64,000 bases of DNA, taken from contig NZ_JAJGNP010000005.1 of assembly GCF_020782245.1 (NCBI RefSeq), forward strand, positions 124,001 to 188,000. Reading direction: 5' to 3'. The position numbers and the translations under genes were made by a program. Positions 19,292-28,382 of the stretch are shown here, in pieces. The notes under the pieces are model-generated. The model saw only the letters and a list, made by a program, of their open reading frames with translations. It did not search any database and was not told where the DNA came from. Position 1 is the stretch's first letter, and each line of letters begins with the position of its first letter. This DNA is from Sphingobium soli. Its GTDB lineage: Bacteria > Pseudomonadota > Alphaproteobacteria > Sphingomonadales > Sphingomonadaceae.

Positions 19292-20172
19292 CCAATCCCG
19301 TTCCCATCGCCCCCCTCGCGCTCGACGATCGCCAGCAGGCGGCGCGCGGCTGGTTCGAATCGCTGCGCGACCGCATCTGCGCCGAATTTGAAGCGATCGA
19401 ACGCGAAGCCGACAGCGACGCCGCCTTTGCCTTCACGCCTTGGGACCGCGAGGCTGAAGGCCAGGCGGCGGGCGATGGCGGGGGCGGCGTGCGCGGGGTG
19501 ATGAAGGGAAAGGTGTTCGAAAAGGTGGGCGTCAACGTGTCCACCGTGGGCGGTGAATTCGCCCCCGGCTTTGCCCAGACCATCCATGGCGCGAACGAAA
19601 ACCCCGCCTTTTTCGCCACCGGCATCAGCCTGGTGGCGCATATGGCCAACCCGCATGTCCCGGCCGTGCACATGAACACGCGCTACCTTGTCACCACGAA
19701 AAGCTGGTTCGGCGGCGGCGCGGACCTCAACCCGCCGCTGCCACGCGAAGCGGATACGGCCCATTTCCACGCCGTGCTGAAAGACGCGTGCGACGCGCAT
19801 GATCCTGACCATTATCCCCGGTTCAAGGCATGGGCGGACGACTATTTCTTCATCCCCCACCGGGGCGTGCATCGCGGCGTGGGCGGTATTTTCTACGATC
19901 ATCTCGAATGCGTTGACGACGCAGCTTTCGACGCGAATTTCGCCTTCACCCGCGCGGTCGGTGACGCCTTCCTGGCCGCCTTCCCGCCGATCGTGCGGCG
20001 GCGGATGGGAGAGCCATGGAGCGATGCGGACTATCGAACCATGCTGGAATGGCGCGGCCGCTATGCCGAATTCAACCTGGTCCACGACCGGGGAACCTTG
20101 TTCGGGCTCAAGACCGGCGGCAATATCGACGCGATCCTGATGAGCCTGCCGCCGATGGCAAGTTGGAGCTGA
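19288..20172 (+). CDS. hemF: Oxygen-dependent coproporphyrinogen III oxidase
   Basis: This is a 294-residue enzyme that converts coproporphyrinogen III to protoporphyrinogen IX with oxygen, a late step of haem synthesis. Signature blocks are GVNVSTVGGEF, HMNTRYL, WFGGGADLNP, FIPHRGVHRGVGGIFYDHLE and EFNLVHDRGTLFGLKTGGN. Length matches HemF (about 300). It is translationally coupled to trmL and followed after five bases by a GNAT gene. Being opposite the bc1 operon puts haem supply next to a haem consumer. Confidence 0.95.
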   Translation: MTNPVPIAPLALDDRQQAARGWFESLRDRICAEFEAIEREADSDAAFAFTPWDREAEGQAAGDGGGGVRGVMKGKVFEKVGVNVSTVGGEFAPGFAQTIHGANENPAFFATGISLVAHMANPHVPAVHMNTRYLVTTKSWFGGGADLNPPLPREADTAHFHAVLKDACDAHDPDHYPRFKAWADDYFFIPHRGVHRGVGGIFYDHLECVDDAAFDANFAFTRAVGDAFLAAFPPIVRRRMGEPWSDADYRTMLEWRGRYAEFNLVHDRGTLFGLKTGGNIDAILMSLPPMASWS

Positions 20173-20177
20173 ACGGC

Positions 20178-20777
20178 ATGCCGCTGATGCGGGTCGAACC
20201 GGGCATGGTGGCGACGATCGTCACCCATCTGGAGATGCGCGCGCGGCCCCGGCCAGCGCCGATCCCGCCCGCGCCGCTGCGGCTCGTCCGCTGGAAGACG
20301 CCGAATGCGCAGGCCTATCGCACCCTGTTTCGCCGCGTCGGGGCGCCATGGCTGTGGTTTTCACGGCTGGTGATGGCGGACGCGCAATTGCTGGCGATCA
20401 TCCATGATTCCGCCGTGGAGATTTATGCGGTGACGGACCCGCTAGGGACGGAGATCGGCCTGCTGGAACTCGATTTCCGGTCGATGCCCGATTGCGAGCT
20501 GAGCTTCCTTGGTCTCGTCCCCGAACGGACCGGCAAGGGACTGGGCCGCTGGCTGATAGCGCATGCGACGTCGCTCGCCTGGCGCAAGGGGGTCGAACGT
20601 TTCTGGGTCCACAGCTGCACGCTCGACAGTCCGGGAGCGCTAGGCTTCTACGTGCGCTCAGGCTTTACCCCCTTCGCGCGCGAGATCGAGACGTTCGCCG
20701 ACCCGCGCCTGGCGGGCATTTTGCCACGCGACGCCGCCCCGCATGTGCCGGTGCTGGATCAGGCCGCCGACGCCTGA
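20178..20777 (+). CDS. GNAT family N-acetyltransferase
   Basis: This is a 199-residue protein with the GNAT acetyl-CoA fold. The P-loop-like acetyl-CoA motif appears as LGLVPERTGKGLGRWLI (Q/RxxGxG/A form), followed by FWVHSCTLDSPGALGFYVRSGFTPF, the usual motif B region. The substrate is unknown. ATG 20178 follows TTGGAGC and starts five bases after hemF, so it is probably the third gene of that operon. The frame upstream to 20016 overlaps hemF and is not used. Its 3' end overlaps the opposite-strand membrane protein gene by 19 bases. Confidence 0.8.
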   Translation: MPLMRVEPGMVATIVTHLEMRARPRPAPIPPAPLRLVRWKTPNAQAYRTLFRRVGAPWLWFSRLVMADAQLLAIIHDSAVEIYAVTDPLGTEIGLLELDFRSMPDCELSFLGLVPERTGKGLGRWLIAHATSLAWRKGVERFWVHSCTLDSPGALGFYVRSGFTPFAREIETFADPRLAGILPRDAAPHVPVLDQAADA

Positions 20778-21553
20778 CGATAGATGCGCGCCAGCATCAC
20801 TAGCAGATAGACCTGCACCACGGCCGACACCGCCGCCGCAGCAATGCCGCCCGCCAGCCGCGCCCCCTCCGGCCCGGCCAGCAGGCTGCCAAGCAAGCCG
20901 AAGATCACCTGCGCCGCCGTCCCCACCAGCGTCGAGAGCAGCATCACGATCACCAGGAAGCCGAACAGCCGCCAGAAATGGCCGCGCGTCAGCGCCCAGG
21001 CGCGGCGCAGCGATTCGACCACGCCGCCGCGCGTGTCGATGACGACCGCATTGAGCAGCACCAGCCGGATGCTGGCAAAGAAGACGATGATCACCGCCGC
21101 CAGCCCGAGCAACAATCCCATCACATGCGCCGCCTGTTGCGAGGCCATGGCGAAAATCACACTGACCAGCGCGATCACGACAATGAAAGCGACAATGGCA
21201 ACGACCACCAGCACCGCCGTGCCCAGCAGCACCGGCAGGCGCGAAAAGCTGAGCCTCAACGCTTCGCCCACGCTGATGCCGGGGCGAAGCGCCAGCGCGA
21301 AAAGGGCAAGCGATCCGAACCAGATGATGACGATGCCCAGCAGCATCGACAGGGCAAAGCCGGGCGGCATCACCGGAATGGCGTCCGCCTTGGGCTGCGC
21401 GAACCATTCCTGCAATTGCGGCGGCGTCATTTCCTGCACGATCAGGCCCGGCAGCGCCACGAACAGCAGGGCGACCGGAAACAGCAAGGTCGCTTCGCGC
21501 CGGATGAAGGCGACGGCTTCCTCCCAAGCCTTGCCGATGGAGATTGTCGCCAT
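20759..21553 (-). CDS. Polytopic membrane protein of unknown function
   Basis: This is a 264-residue protein with about six hydrophobic segments (for example [17 protein letters not shown] and [20 protein letters not shown]). A conserved-looking cytoplasmic motif [19 protein letters not shown] resembles the repeated motif of the YciC/glycerophosphodiester-phosphodiesterase membrane-domain family, in which helices are tied by amphipathic segments. Nothing indicates enzymatic residues. It diverges from lipB. Confidence 0.7.
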   Translation of the reverse strand: MATISIGKAWEEAVAFIRREATLLFPVALLFVALPGLIVQEMTPPQLQEWFAQPKADAIPVMPPGFALSMLLGIVIIWFGSLALFALALRPGISVGEALRLSFSRLPVLLGTAVLVVVAIVAFIVVIALVSVIFAMASQQAAHVMGLLLGLAAVIIVFFASIRLVLLNAVVIDTRGGVVESLRRAWALTRGHFWRLFGFLVIVMLLSTLVGTAAQVIFGLLGSLLAGPEGARLAGGIAAAAVSAVVQVYLLVMLARIYRQASAA

Positions 21554-21632
21554 ATCTAATCTGCCTGCCTCAAAAGGGGGAAATGCGGGTGGGAGACTTG
21601 ATCGCTCGCCCGGCCCAAGTCAAGGAAACGCC

Positions 21633-22328
21633 ATGGATCACTCCCTCCCCTTTCCCGACCACATCGAATGGCGCGTCGACGCGGCGCCGGTCGATTATCC
21701 AGAGGCGCTGGCCGACATGGAAGCGCGCGCTGCCGCGATCCATGCCGGGAACGCGCGTGAGCGGGTGTGGCTGCTGGAGCATCCGCCGCTCTATACGGCG
21801 GGAACCAGCGCCGACCCGGCCGAACTGATCGACCCGCGCTTTCCCGTGCACGATGCCGGCCGCGGCGGGCGCTACACCTATCATGGGCCCGGGCAGCGGA
21901 TCGGTTATCTCAACATCGACCTGAGCGCGCGGGGCAAGGATGTGCGCAATTTCGTCCATCATCTCGAAGGCTGGATGATCGCGGCGCTCGGCGAGCTTGG
22001 CATTGCGGCGCGGCGAGCGGAGGGGCGCATCGGCATCTGGACCGACGACCGCGACGGACGGGAAGCAAAGATCGGCGCGCTCGGCATCCGGGTCCGGCGC
22101 TGGGTGACGCTGCATGGCTTTTCCATCAACGTCGATCCTGATCTGTCGCATTTTGCCGGCATCGTGCCCTGCGGCATCAGCGATTATCCCGTGACCAGCG
22201 TCGCCGCGCTAGGTGGCAACGCGTCCATGGCTGCTCTCGATGGTGCGCTCAAGAGCCATTTCCCGGCCTTTCTCAGCCGCTTGTCGCGCTGCGGCTCAGG
22301 GCTTGAGCAATGCGAGGCCGCCCGCTAG
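21633..22328 (+). CDS. lipB: Lipoyl(octanoyl) transferase LipB
   Basis: This is a 231-residue transferase that moves octanoate from acyl carrier protein to lipoyl domains of 2-oxoacid dehydrogenases. The lipoate-binding fold shows [44 protein letters not shown] with the catalytic lysine, and [12 protein letters not shown] with the catalytic cysteine. AAGGA precedes ATG 21633. The very long frame to 20844 upstream is antisense to the membrane protein gene and is not real. Confidence 0.94.
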   Translation: MDHSLPFPDHIEWRVDAAPVDYPEALADMEARAAAIHAGNARERVWLLEHPPLYTAGTSADPAELIDPRFPVHDAGRGGRYTYHGPGQRIGYLNIDLSARGKDVRNFVHHLEGWMIAALGELGIAARRAEGRIGIWTDDRDGREAKIGALGIRVRRWVTLHGFSINVDPDLSHFAGIVPCGISDYPVTSVAALGGNASMAALDGALKSHFPAFLSRLSRCGSGLEQCEAAR

Positions 22329-22388
22329 GGTCCTTCGCTTTCACCGGCGGGGATGCCGGGTATCGACGCGATGTTCAAGGAGACCCGG

Positions 22389-22664
22389 ATGCGCGTGAAT
22401 GCATGGATCGTCTGCACCGCCGCTCTGTTGTCGCTGACCGCCTGCGGCGGCGGAGACAAGGGCGGCAGCAATGTGCAGATGAAGGATATGGAAGTGGTGG
22501 ACGGCACCGCGACTGACGCGATGACCGATCTGGACGGCGTGCAGAGCGAAGGCACCGCCATCGCTGCCCCCGGCAATGATGGCGCGGCCAATCAGAGCGC
22601 TTCCGCGAGCGACACGCCGGCCTCCGCGCCTGCTGAAGATGCCGAAGTGGTCGCGGATCAGTAA
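22389..22664 (+). CDS. Small lipoprotein of unknown function
   Basis: This is a 91-residue protein with a signal peptide ending in a lipobox (LLSLTAC, cysteine at residue 19), so it is predicted to be lipid-anchored. The mature part is acidic and rich in Asp, Ala, Thr and Ser, with no known domain and probably little fixed structure. AAGGAGA precedes ATG 22389. It sits 60 bases after lipB on the same strand. The function is unknown. Confidence 0.65.
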   Translation: MRVNAWIVCTAALLSLTACGGGDKGGSNVQMKDMEVVDGTATDAMTDLDGVQSEGTAIAAPGNDGAANQSASASDTPASAPAEDAEVVADQ

Positions 22665-22748
22665 TTCAGCCGCTGATCCGGGCTATATGCGCGAATGGTT
22701 ATGAGTGTCAGGATGCGCCGTGCCGCATCCTTCTGGAGAGACAAGACG

Positions 22749-23441
22749 ATGAGCTTCCGTTCCGCCCTGCGCACCAGCCTGTGCAGCCTGTCGATCGCCC
22801 TGATGCCGCTGGCGGCACAGCCGGCCGCCGCCCAATTCTACTGGTCGCCGCCCGACATGAGCGCGCCGGCCTTCACCGACAGCAATGCCGCCATCGCGCT
22901 TGGCTTGCCGGGCGCCACGGCCGACGAGATCAAAGCCGGGCTGGCGTGGAACCTGCGCGCCGCGCTCAACGTCGCCGCGCTGCAATGCCAGTTCGAACCC
23001 ACGCTGCTGACGGTCGACAATTACAACGCCATGATCGCCCATCATGACGCGGAACTGGACGCGGCGCAGGCGACGCTGCTCGCCTATTTCCAGCGCACTG
23101 CCGGCAAGGGCCGCGCCGGCCAGTCGGCGGCTGACATGTATAATACCCGCATCTATTCGGGCTATTCGACGGTGCAGGCGCAAAAGGGCTTTTGCCAGGA
23201 AGCCGGCGTCGTCGGCCGCCAGGCGATCTTCGCCGATCGCGGCGCGCTCGCCGACGTGGCACGCACGGGCCTCGCCTCGATCAAGAAGTCGCTCATTCAG
23301 GCGGGCGAACAATATTATGGCATGCCCGGCGACGATTATGCCGTGGCCCTGCCCTCCTTCGACCCCAAATGCTGGAAAAAGGGTGTGCTGGAGCCGGTCT
23401 GCCACCAGGCCTATAATGAGAAGGTCGGGGCCACGCCGTAA
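22749..23441 (+). CDS. Secreted protein of unknown function
   Basis: This is a 230-residue protein with a signal peptide (RTSLCSLSIALMPLAAQPAAAQ). The mature protein is mostly helical, with four cysteines in positions that could form two disulfides, and YWSPPDMSAPAFTD at its start. I do not recognise a family with a known role. GGAGAG precedes ATG 22749. A longer frame from 22695 lacks a ribosome site. Its 3' end is overlapped by the opposite-strand frame that runs through a repeat at 23490. Confidence 0.7.
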   Translation: MSFRSALRTSLCSLSIALMPLAAQPAAAQFYWSPPDMSAPAFTDSNAAIALGLPGATADEIKAGLAWNLRAALNVAALQCQFEPTLLTVDNYNAMIAHHDAELDAAQATLLAYFQRTAGKGRAGQSAADMYNTRIYSGYSTVQAQKGFCQEAGVVGRQAIFADRGALADVARTGLASIKKSLIQAGEQYYGMPGDDYAVALPSFDPKCWKKGVLEPVCHQAYNEKVGATP

Positions 23442-24120
23442 GAGCAGGCGAGGGGGGCTTGCTGAGATTTGAACCACATCTTGTCATTGTCATCCCGGCC
23501 TTAAGCCGGGGTCCCGCTTCGTCCGTCCAAGAAAGCGGGATGCCGGGCAAAGCCCGGCATGACGACGTTTTCTCATCGGTAGCCGGGGCGAAACAGGGTG
23601 AGCGTGCAGAACAAGGTCGTATTTCGACCACTTGTTGCCTTACTCGGTTAAAAATCGCGGCATCTGACACCGGACGTAAGTTAATTATCTTATCGACGAT
23701 TATCTCATAGTCGAAGGCGCTCAAGTGCCCGTAGCTTCCCTTGCGAGCCGTCTGCCGTCCAACAAACTCAACTTCGTAGAGGCCTTCGTCGCTAGCTGAA
23801 GAAGTTAAGGCCTTCCCCGACAACCAGATGCGGTCGCCAGCAGTTTGATAGGAGCAGGAACCAGCAGGCGATGGACAAAAGCGGGAATTCTCGAACTCCC
23901 TTCTCCATAAGCCTTTCCACTGACGGGCTGGAGTCATTTCGAAGCATTCATCTGTGCTCGACGGCATCGCTTCGATACCACCATATTTAATTTTGTTAAG
24001 GCATCCCTCGGTGATGCCCGGCATCCCTTCTCGAAACTCTTGAATAGCGTTATCCGAAAGCCGCTGTGGTTGCTGCTCACACCCTTGCGTCACCAACAGT
24101 ATCAAAGGAGCGAAGTTCAT
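23293..24120 (-). CDS. Small exported protein of unknown function, 3' end altered by a repeat
   Basis: The frame starts at ATG 24120 with a hydrophobic leader (NFAPLILLVTQGC), possibly a weak lipoprotein signal. The recognisable part (residues about 15-145) has EFREGMPGITEGCLN, TDECFEMTPARQWKGLW, EFENSRFCP and YEVEFVGRQTARKGSYGHLS, a pattern I associate with a sphingomonad hypothetical family whose members end shortly after IIVDKIINLR. Here the frame continues through a dispersed repeat (23490-23564) and overlaps the convergent gene by 149 bases, so the native stop seems lost. GC is near 50 percent, well below the neighbours, which suggests transfer. Confidence 0.5.
   Translation of the reverse strand: MNFAPLILLVTQGCEQQPQRLSDNAIQEFREGMPGITEGCLNKIKYGGIEAMPSSTDECFEMTPARQWKGLWRREFENSRFCPSPAGSCSYQTAGDRIWLSGKALTSSASDEGLYEVEFVGRQTARKGSYGHLSAFDYEIIVDKIINLRPVSDAAIFNRVRQQVVEIRPCSARSPCFAPATDEKTSSCRALPGIPLSWTDEAGPRLKAGMTMTRCGSNLSKPPSPALTAWPRPSHYRPGGRPAPAHPFSSIWGRRRAGPRHNRRRACHNIVRPPE
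23490..23564. repeat. Dispersed palindromic repeat (GTCATCCCGGC...GCATGAC type)
   Basis: Outer ends GTCATCCCGGC and its near-complement GGCATGAC flank two inner hairpins (GGCCTTAAGCCGG and GCCGGGCAAAGCCCGGC). It is of the same general kind as the element at 35268-35356. It lies inside the 3' part of the leftward frame ending at 23293. Confidence 0.75.
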
Positions 24121-24373
24121 AAAGCGGCATTGCATGTTGCGATGATGGCTAGATCGACCCCGCTCTGCAACGTCTGACTTGAGTGATGCTGATCCAGTAT
24201 CAGTCCGTCCGCAAACCACCCATCCCCGTCATTCCCGCAACCGGGAGGGTGCCAGCAGGCCCAAGCAGGAGACCATCTACCGGCCTCACCCCCAACGCAA
24301 CGCAACGCTGAGAGTTTAGCCCCCGCCTGCATGGCGAAGGCGGATCGCAGTGGTCTACGACCAGCCCCGCATC
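24121..24373. other. Intergenic region without a gene
   Basis: This is 253 bases between the 24120 start and the queE stop. It contains a lone CGTCATTCCCGCAACCGGGA (24227-24246), which resembles one arm of the dispersed repeats, and otherwise nothing I can support. It may be the scar of an insertion together with the low-GC gene beside it. Confidence 0.4.
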
Positions 24374-25021
24374 CTATCGCAGCCCCAGATATTTATGCGC
24401 CTGCACCGTCAACCGCCATTGCGGGCGGTCCATGACCAGGGCGATGGCGGCGCGGGCGTTGTCGGGGGCGTGGGCGTCGTCGAGGGGCTGGATCAGATGA
24501 TGAGCGAACGCCCATCGGGCCATCGCATCGACGTCCGCCAGGCTATGGCCACCGCCCGGCTGTGGCCAGACGAGCTTTAGTTCATGCCCAGATCGCTGCA
24601 CCACGTCGCTGCCGGCCTTGGGACTGACGCAGATCCAGTCGATGCCGGGATGGGCGGCCAAGGTGCCGTTGCTTTCGATCGCGATGGTGAAGCCCCGATC
24701 ATGCAGCGCATCGACCAGGGCGTCGTCCACCTGCAACATCGGCTCCCCGCCGGTCAGCACGATATAGCGGCCTTCCGCCCCTTCCCCCCAGAAGCCGAGC
24801 GCGGCGTCGGCCAGAGCCTCGGCATCGGCGAACTTGCCGCCGCCAAGGCCATCGGTGCCGACAAAGTCCGTATCGCAAAAGCGGCAGACGGCGCTGGCGC
24901 GATCCTGTTCGCGCCCGCTCCACAAATTGCAGCCGGCAAAGCGCAGGAACACCGCACGCCGCCCCGCCTGCACCCCTTCGCCCTGGAGCGTCAGGAACAT
25001 CTCCTTGACCGCATAGCTCAT
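24374..25021 (-). CDS. queE: 7-carboxy-7-deazaguanine synthase QueE
   Basis: This is a 215-residue radical SAM enzyme that contracts 6-carboxytetrahydropterin to 7-carboxy-7-deazaguanine in queuosine synthesis. The cluster cysteines are Cys31, Cys46 and Cys49, a CX14CX2C spacing instead of the usual CX3CX2C. This spacing is known in one group of QueE proteins. LTGGEPMLQ and IESNGTL are the SAM-binding motifs. It lies three bases after queC, so they form one operon. Confidence 0.92.
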   Translation of the reverse strand: MSYAVKEMFLTLQGEGVQAGRRAVFLRFAGCNLWSGREQDRASAVCRFCDTDFVGTDGLGGGKFADAEALADAALGFWGEGAEGRYIVLTGGEPMLQVDDALVDALHDRGFTIAIESNGTLAAHPGIDWICVSPKAGSDVVQRSGHELKLVWPQPGGGHSLADVDAMARWAFAHHLIQPLDDAHAPDNARAAIALVMDRPQWRLTVQAHKYLGLR

Positions 25022-25024
25022 CGT

Positions 25025-25726
25025 TTAGGCCTTGGGCGGCTGCACGGCATAGATGGTGGGATCGGGCAGGCCCGCTTCCTGATAGCCCTTGGAGCGCAAC
25101 CGGCAGCTGTCGCACAGGCCGCAATGCTTGCCATCGGGCGTGGGATCGTAGCAGGACCAGCTGATCCCGGCGTCCAGGCCCAGTCGATCGGCCTCGCGCG
25201 CGATATCCGCCTTGGTCATATATTGCAGCGGGGTGTTGATGCGGATCGGATGCCCCTCCACCCCCGCCTTGGTGGCTAGCGTCGCCATCTTCTGGAAAGC
25301 GTCGATAAATTCGGGCCGGCAATCGGGATAGCCCGAGTAATCGAGCGCATTGACGCCGATGAAGATGTCGCTCGCCCCCGCGACCTCCGCCAGCCCCAGT
25401 GTCAGCGACAGGAAGATCGTGTTGCGCGCTGGCACATAGGTGACGGGGATGTCGCTGCCCACCCCACTCTTGGGCACGGCTATGTCGGCCGTCAGCGCCG
25501 ATCCGCCAAAGGCGGTGAGGTCGAGCGGCAGGACGATGTGACGGATCGCGTTGAGCGCCTGCGCCACGCGCGCGGCGGCGCGCAATTCGACGCGATGGCG
25601 CTGGTTATAGTCGATCGACAGCGCGAAGAGGCGATAGCCCGCTTCGCGCGCCAGCGCGCCCGCCACCATCGAATCGAGACCGCCCGACAGCAGGACGACG
25701 GCAAATTTTTCTTGTCTGGCAACCAT
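25025..25726 (-). CDS. queC: 7-cyano-7-deazaguanine synthase QueC
   Basis: This is a 233-residue ATP-dependent enzyme that turns 7-carboxy-7-deazaguanine into preQ0, the next step after QueE. The PP-loop SGGLDSM is at residues 14-20. The zinc site near the C-terminus has SWSCYD followed by HCGLCDSC, four cysteines in all. It is the first gene of the queC-queE pair. No riboswitch-like structure is apparent upstream. Confidence 0.94.
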   Translation of the reverse strand: MVARQEKFAVVLLSGGLDSMVAGALAREAGYRLFALSIDYNQRHRVELRAAARVAQALNAIRHIVLPLDLTAFGGSALTADIAVPKSGVGSDIPVTYVPARNTIFLSLTLGLAEVAGASDIFIGVNALDYSGYPDCRPEFIDAFQKMATLATKAGVEGHPIRINTPLQYMTKADIAREADRLGLDAGISWSCYDPTPDGKHCGLCDSCRLRSKGYQEAGLPDPTIYAVQPPKA

Positions 25727-25791
25727 CGCGCCCCGCTACGCCTCCCGACGCAGCAGCGCAAGCGGTCGCGCCTGCCGAGCCGATGCGCGGG

Positions 25792-26211
25792 TCAACGCTT
25801 GCAGGGGCCAAGGCGACGCGCTTCGGCGTCGAAGGCGAAGGGCGCGCCATCGGCGACCCCCTGCGACCGGATCTGCACCAGGCGATCGGTTTCGACGCGC
25901 AGGTCGGTGCGGCCATTGCCCGCCGCAGCGCAATCATAGGTGATCGAAACGGCCTTCGCGCCGTCATCGACCGTGAACGCCGGACAGAGGCGCGGGCCAT
26001 GCTGCAACTGGAGCAATTGGCGCAGGTCGCTGACGCAGATGCGGCGCGTATGGGCGTCCTCGCCGCGTTCGCGCACTTCCCACTGGCCGGTATCGAGCGC
26101 GCGCAAAGCCTGGGCCGACGGTGCGTCCCGCCCGCTTTTCTCCACGCCGTGCGCCGCACTTGCCGCGCCGATCAGCGCGATCGCGACGCCCAATATGCGC
26201 GCTGCTGCCAT
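25792..26211 (-). CDS. Small periplasmic protein (DUF3617-like) of unknown function
   Basis: This is a 139-residue protein with a signal peptide (ARILGVAIALIGAASAAHG). The mature part has TGQWEVRERG, RRICVSDLRQLLQLQH, ITYDCAAAGNGRTDLRVE and a final GPC, with four cysteines likely paired. The GxWE start, the Cys after a basic pair and the repeated YxC fit the DUF3617 type seen in sphingomonads, with no known role. It is transcribed towards queC, 65 bases away. Confidence 0.62.
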   Translation of the reverse strand: MAAARILGVAIALIGAASAAHGVEKSGRDAPSAQALRALDTGQWEVRERGEDAHTRRICVSDLRQLLQLQHGPRLCPAFTVDDGAKAVSITYDCAAAGNGRTDLRVETDRLVQIRSQGVADGAPFAFDAEARRLGPCKR

Positions 26212-26305
26212 GGTCGATCCGCCTTTTCATTCGTCGCAAGAAGATGATGCTGAACCATTGCCGGACAATTGCGGCAATTTCATAGCGCAAACGGAACGGC
26301 TGGCC

Positions 26306-27244
26306 TCAATTCGCGGCAGAGGCCGATGCCGGCGAATCCGTGTCGAAGCTGTCGAGCGCCAGGGGGAAGATGCGCGAGCAAAAGGCACAATCGACGCCGA
26401 TCACACCATCATCGCCCGCCATTTCCGCGCGTTCGTCGGCGGGGAAGCGGCCGATCACGTCGCGGATATGCGCAAGATCACACCGGCACCCCTTGGCGAG
26501 CGGCGCGCCTTCGCTCACGCGCACTTCCTCTTCCTCATGGAACAGGCGCCACAGGATATCGGTCAGCGGCAAGGCCGGGTCAGTCAGTTCGTCGGGCCGC
26601 AGCGTGTCGGCCAGCACCTGCACATGCTCCCATTCGGGATGATCATGGCGCACATGCAGCCTTTCGCGCCCAACTTCGCCCTCTGGCAGATGCTGGAGCA
26701 GCAGGCCAGCGGCAACGCAGCCCTCACCCGTATCATGGCGGGTCGCGATGCGGATCAGGCTGGGTATCTGTTCGGACTGGAAGAAATAATGCTCCGCCGC
26801 ATCGGCTAGCGATTCGCCCTCCAGCGGCACGATGCCCTGATAGCGCTCGCCGGTTTCGGCAAGGTCGAAGGTGATGGCAAGGAAACCCTTGCCAAACAGT
26901 CCGAACAGCGACGGGTCCGGCCCCAGTTCGGCCAGCCGTTCCGCATCGAACTTGGCATAACCGCGCAGATCGCCATTCTTGTAATCGGCCACCAGCAGGC
27001 TGATGACGCCATTGTCGGTCTGCGCCTGGAGCGTCAGCTGGCCCCCTTCCTCCTTGAGCGTGCTGCCGAGCAATGCGGCCAGCACAAGCGCGGAGGCGAG
27101 CGTGCGCTCGATCGCGGGCGGATAGGCATGGGCCGCGAGCACCGCGTCCAGCACGGGACCCAGGCGCACCAGGCGGCCGCGCGCATGGCGCTGCGTGATG
27201 GTGAAACCAACGGCTTGGTCGAGGGTGGCGGCAGGCGTCAACAT
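26306..27244 (-). CDS. hslO: Redox-regulated chaperone Hsp33
   Basis: This is a 312-residue chaperone that is switched on by oxidation. The zinc-binding redox centre at the C-terminus has CRC (in AKGCRCDL) and CAFC, the CxC and CxxC pair of the family. The N-terminal domain shows LGSTLKEEGGQLTLQAQT and VSLLVADYKNGDLRGYA-like blocks typical of Hsp33. It follows argF on the same strand by about 90 bases. Confidence 0.93.
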   Translation of the reverse strand: MLTPAATLDQAVGFTITQRHARGRLVRLGPVLDAVLAAHAYPPAIERTLASALVLAALLGSTLKEEGGQLTLQAQTDNGVISLLVADYKNGDLRGYAKFDAERLAELGPDPSLFGLFGKGFLAITFDLAETGERYQGIVPLEGESLADAAEHYFFQSEQIPSLIRIATRHDTGEGCVAAGLLLQHLPEGEVGRERLHVRHDHPEWEHVQVLADTLRPDELTDPALPLTDILWRLFHEEEEVRVSEGAPLAKGCRCDLAHIRDVIGRFPADERAEMAGDDGVIGVDCAFCSRIFPLALDSFDTDSPASASAAN

Positions 27245-27337
27245 GATACTCCGGCAGCCGGCGGAGATACGCCGGCCAAAGATTTCAGCATCCAGCGATG
27301 CGGGCAGGCTGCCTAGATAGGAAGCCTGCCCGAAATC

Positions 27338-28267
27338 TCAACCAAGCCGACCCAGCGCCCAGAGCAGCACCGATTTCTGGCCATGAATGCGGTTTTCCGC
27401 CTCGTCCCAGATCAGTGATTGCGGCCCGTCGATCACCGCCTCCACCACTTCCTCGCCACGGTGGGCAGGCAGGCAGTGGAGGAATTTCGCATCGGGCTTG
27501 GCCTGGCGCATCAGGTCGGGTGTGACCTGAAATGGCATCATCGCCGCCAGCTTTTCGTCGGCATGCGCCTGACCCATGGAAATCCAGGTATCGGTGACGA
27601 TGATGTCCGCGCCGGCCACGGCTTCGGCCGCGTCCCGCGTCAGCATGATGGCCGATCCCGCCGCGCGCGCCGCTTCGGCAAAGCCGGGATCGGGGTCATA
27701 GCCATGGGGAATCCCCATGCGCACATCGAATTTCAGCAGCCCGGCCGCCTCGACAATGGAATGCAGCACATTGTTGCCATCGCCCAGCCACGCCCATTGG
27801 CTGCCGGGAAGCGCCAGGCCATGTTCCACCACGGTCAGCAGGTCCGCGACGATCTGGCAGGGGTGCGACAGGTCGGTGAGGCCGTTGATGACCGGGACCG
27901 TGGCATAATGCGCCATTTCCTCGACCTTGGCATGATCGTCGGTGCGGATCATGATGGCGTCGACCATGCGGGACAGCACGCGGGCTGTATCCGCAATGCT
28001 TTCGCCGCGGCCCAGCTGGCTGGTCGCGCCATCCAGGATCAGTGACGTGCCGCCCAATTGGCGGATCGCCATGTCGAAGCTGACGCGGGTGCGGGTGCTG
28101 TTCTTTTCAAAGATCATCGCCAGCGTATGGCCGGCAAGCGGCGCATCGGCATCCGCCGCGCCCTTGGGCTTGCCCGCCCGCGCGGCCTTGCGGTCGATGG
28201 CGTCGGCGATCATCGCGGCGATCGCGTCGCCGCCTGCATCCGAAAGATTGAGAAAATGCTTGGTCAT
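27338..28267 (-). CDS. argF: Ornithine carbamoyltransferase
   Basis: This is a 309-residue enzyme that joins ornithine and carbamoyl phosphate to give citrulline. The carbamoyl phosphate site STRTRVSF, the HPCQ motif and the ornithine-binding [11 protein letters not shown] loop are all present. It follows argD, with a palindromic repeat in the 115-base gap, so both steps of arginine synthesis are probably co-transcribed. Confidence 0.95.
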   Translation of the reverse strand: MTKHFLNLSDAGGDAIAAMIADAIDRKAARAGKPKGAADADAPLAGHTLAMIFEKNSTRTRVSFDMAIRQLGGTSLILDGATSQLGRGESIADTARVLSRMVDAIMIRTDDHAKVEEMAHYATVPVINGLTDLSHPCQIVADLLTVVEHGLALPGSQWAWLGDGNNVLHSIVEAAGLLKFDVRMGIPHGYDPDPGFAEAARAAGSAIMLTRDAAEAVAGADIIVTDTWISMGQAHADEKLAAMMPFQVTPDLMRQAKPDAKFLHCLPAHRGEEVVEAVIDGPQSLIWDEAENRIHGQKSVLLWALGRLG

Positions 28268-28288
28268 GGGTTTCCCCTCTACTCCCCT

Positions 28289-28367
28289 CCCGTTCGGTTC
28301 GAGTAGCCTTCGAGCTTGTCAAGAAGGCGTATCGAGAACAGTTCTCGACAAGCTCGAACCGAACGGG
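28289..28367. repeat. Palindromic repeat between argD and argF
   Basis: The 15-base arms CCCGTTCGGTTCGAG (28289-28303) and CTCGAACCGAACGGG (28353-28367) are perfect inverse repeats. Inside are TTCGAGCTTGTC with GACAAGCTCGAA, and the palindrome CGAGAACAGTTCTCG (28333-28347). It is a different family from the repeats at 23490 and 35268. In RNA it would form a long hairpin between the two arg genes. Confidence 0.8.
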
Positions 28368-28382
28368 GTTGGAGAAATTATG

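Noticed and set aside
20844..21632. 263-codon N-terminal extension of lipB
   Set aside because: It is antisense to the membrane protein gene, and LipB starts at 21633 with a good ribosome site.
24121..24373. Insertion sequence remnant next to the low-GC gene
   Set aside because: No transposase fragment, terminal inverted repeats or target duplication could be found; only one arm of a dispersed repeat.
25727..25791. preQ1 riboswitch upstream of queC
   Set aside because: The 65-base gap shows no compact hairpin followed by an A-rich tail, so I cannot support one.
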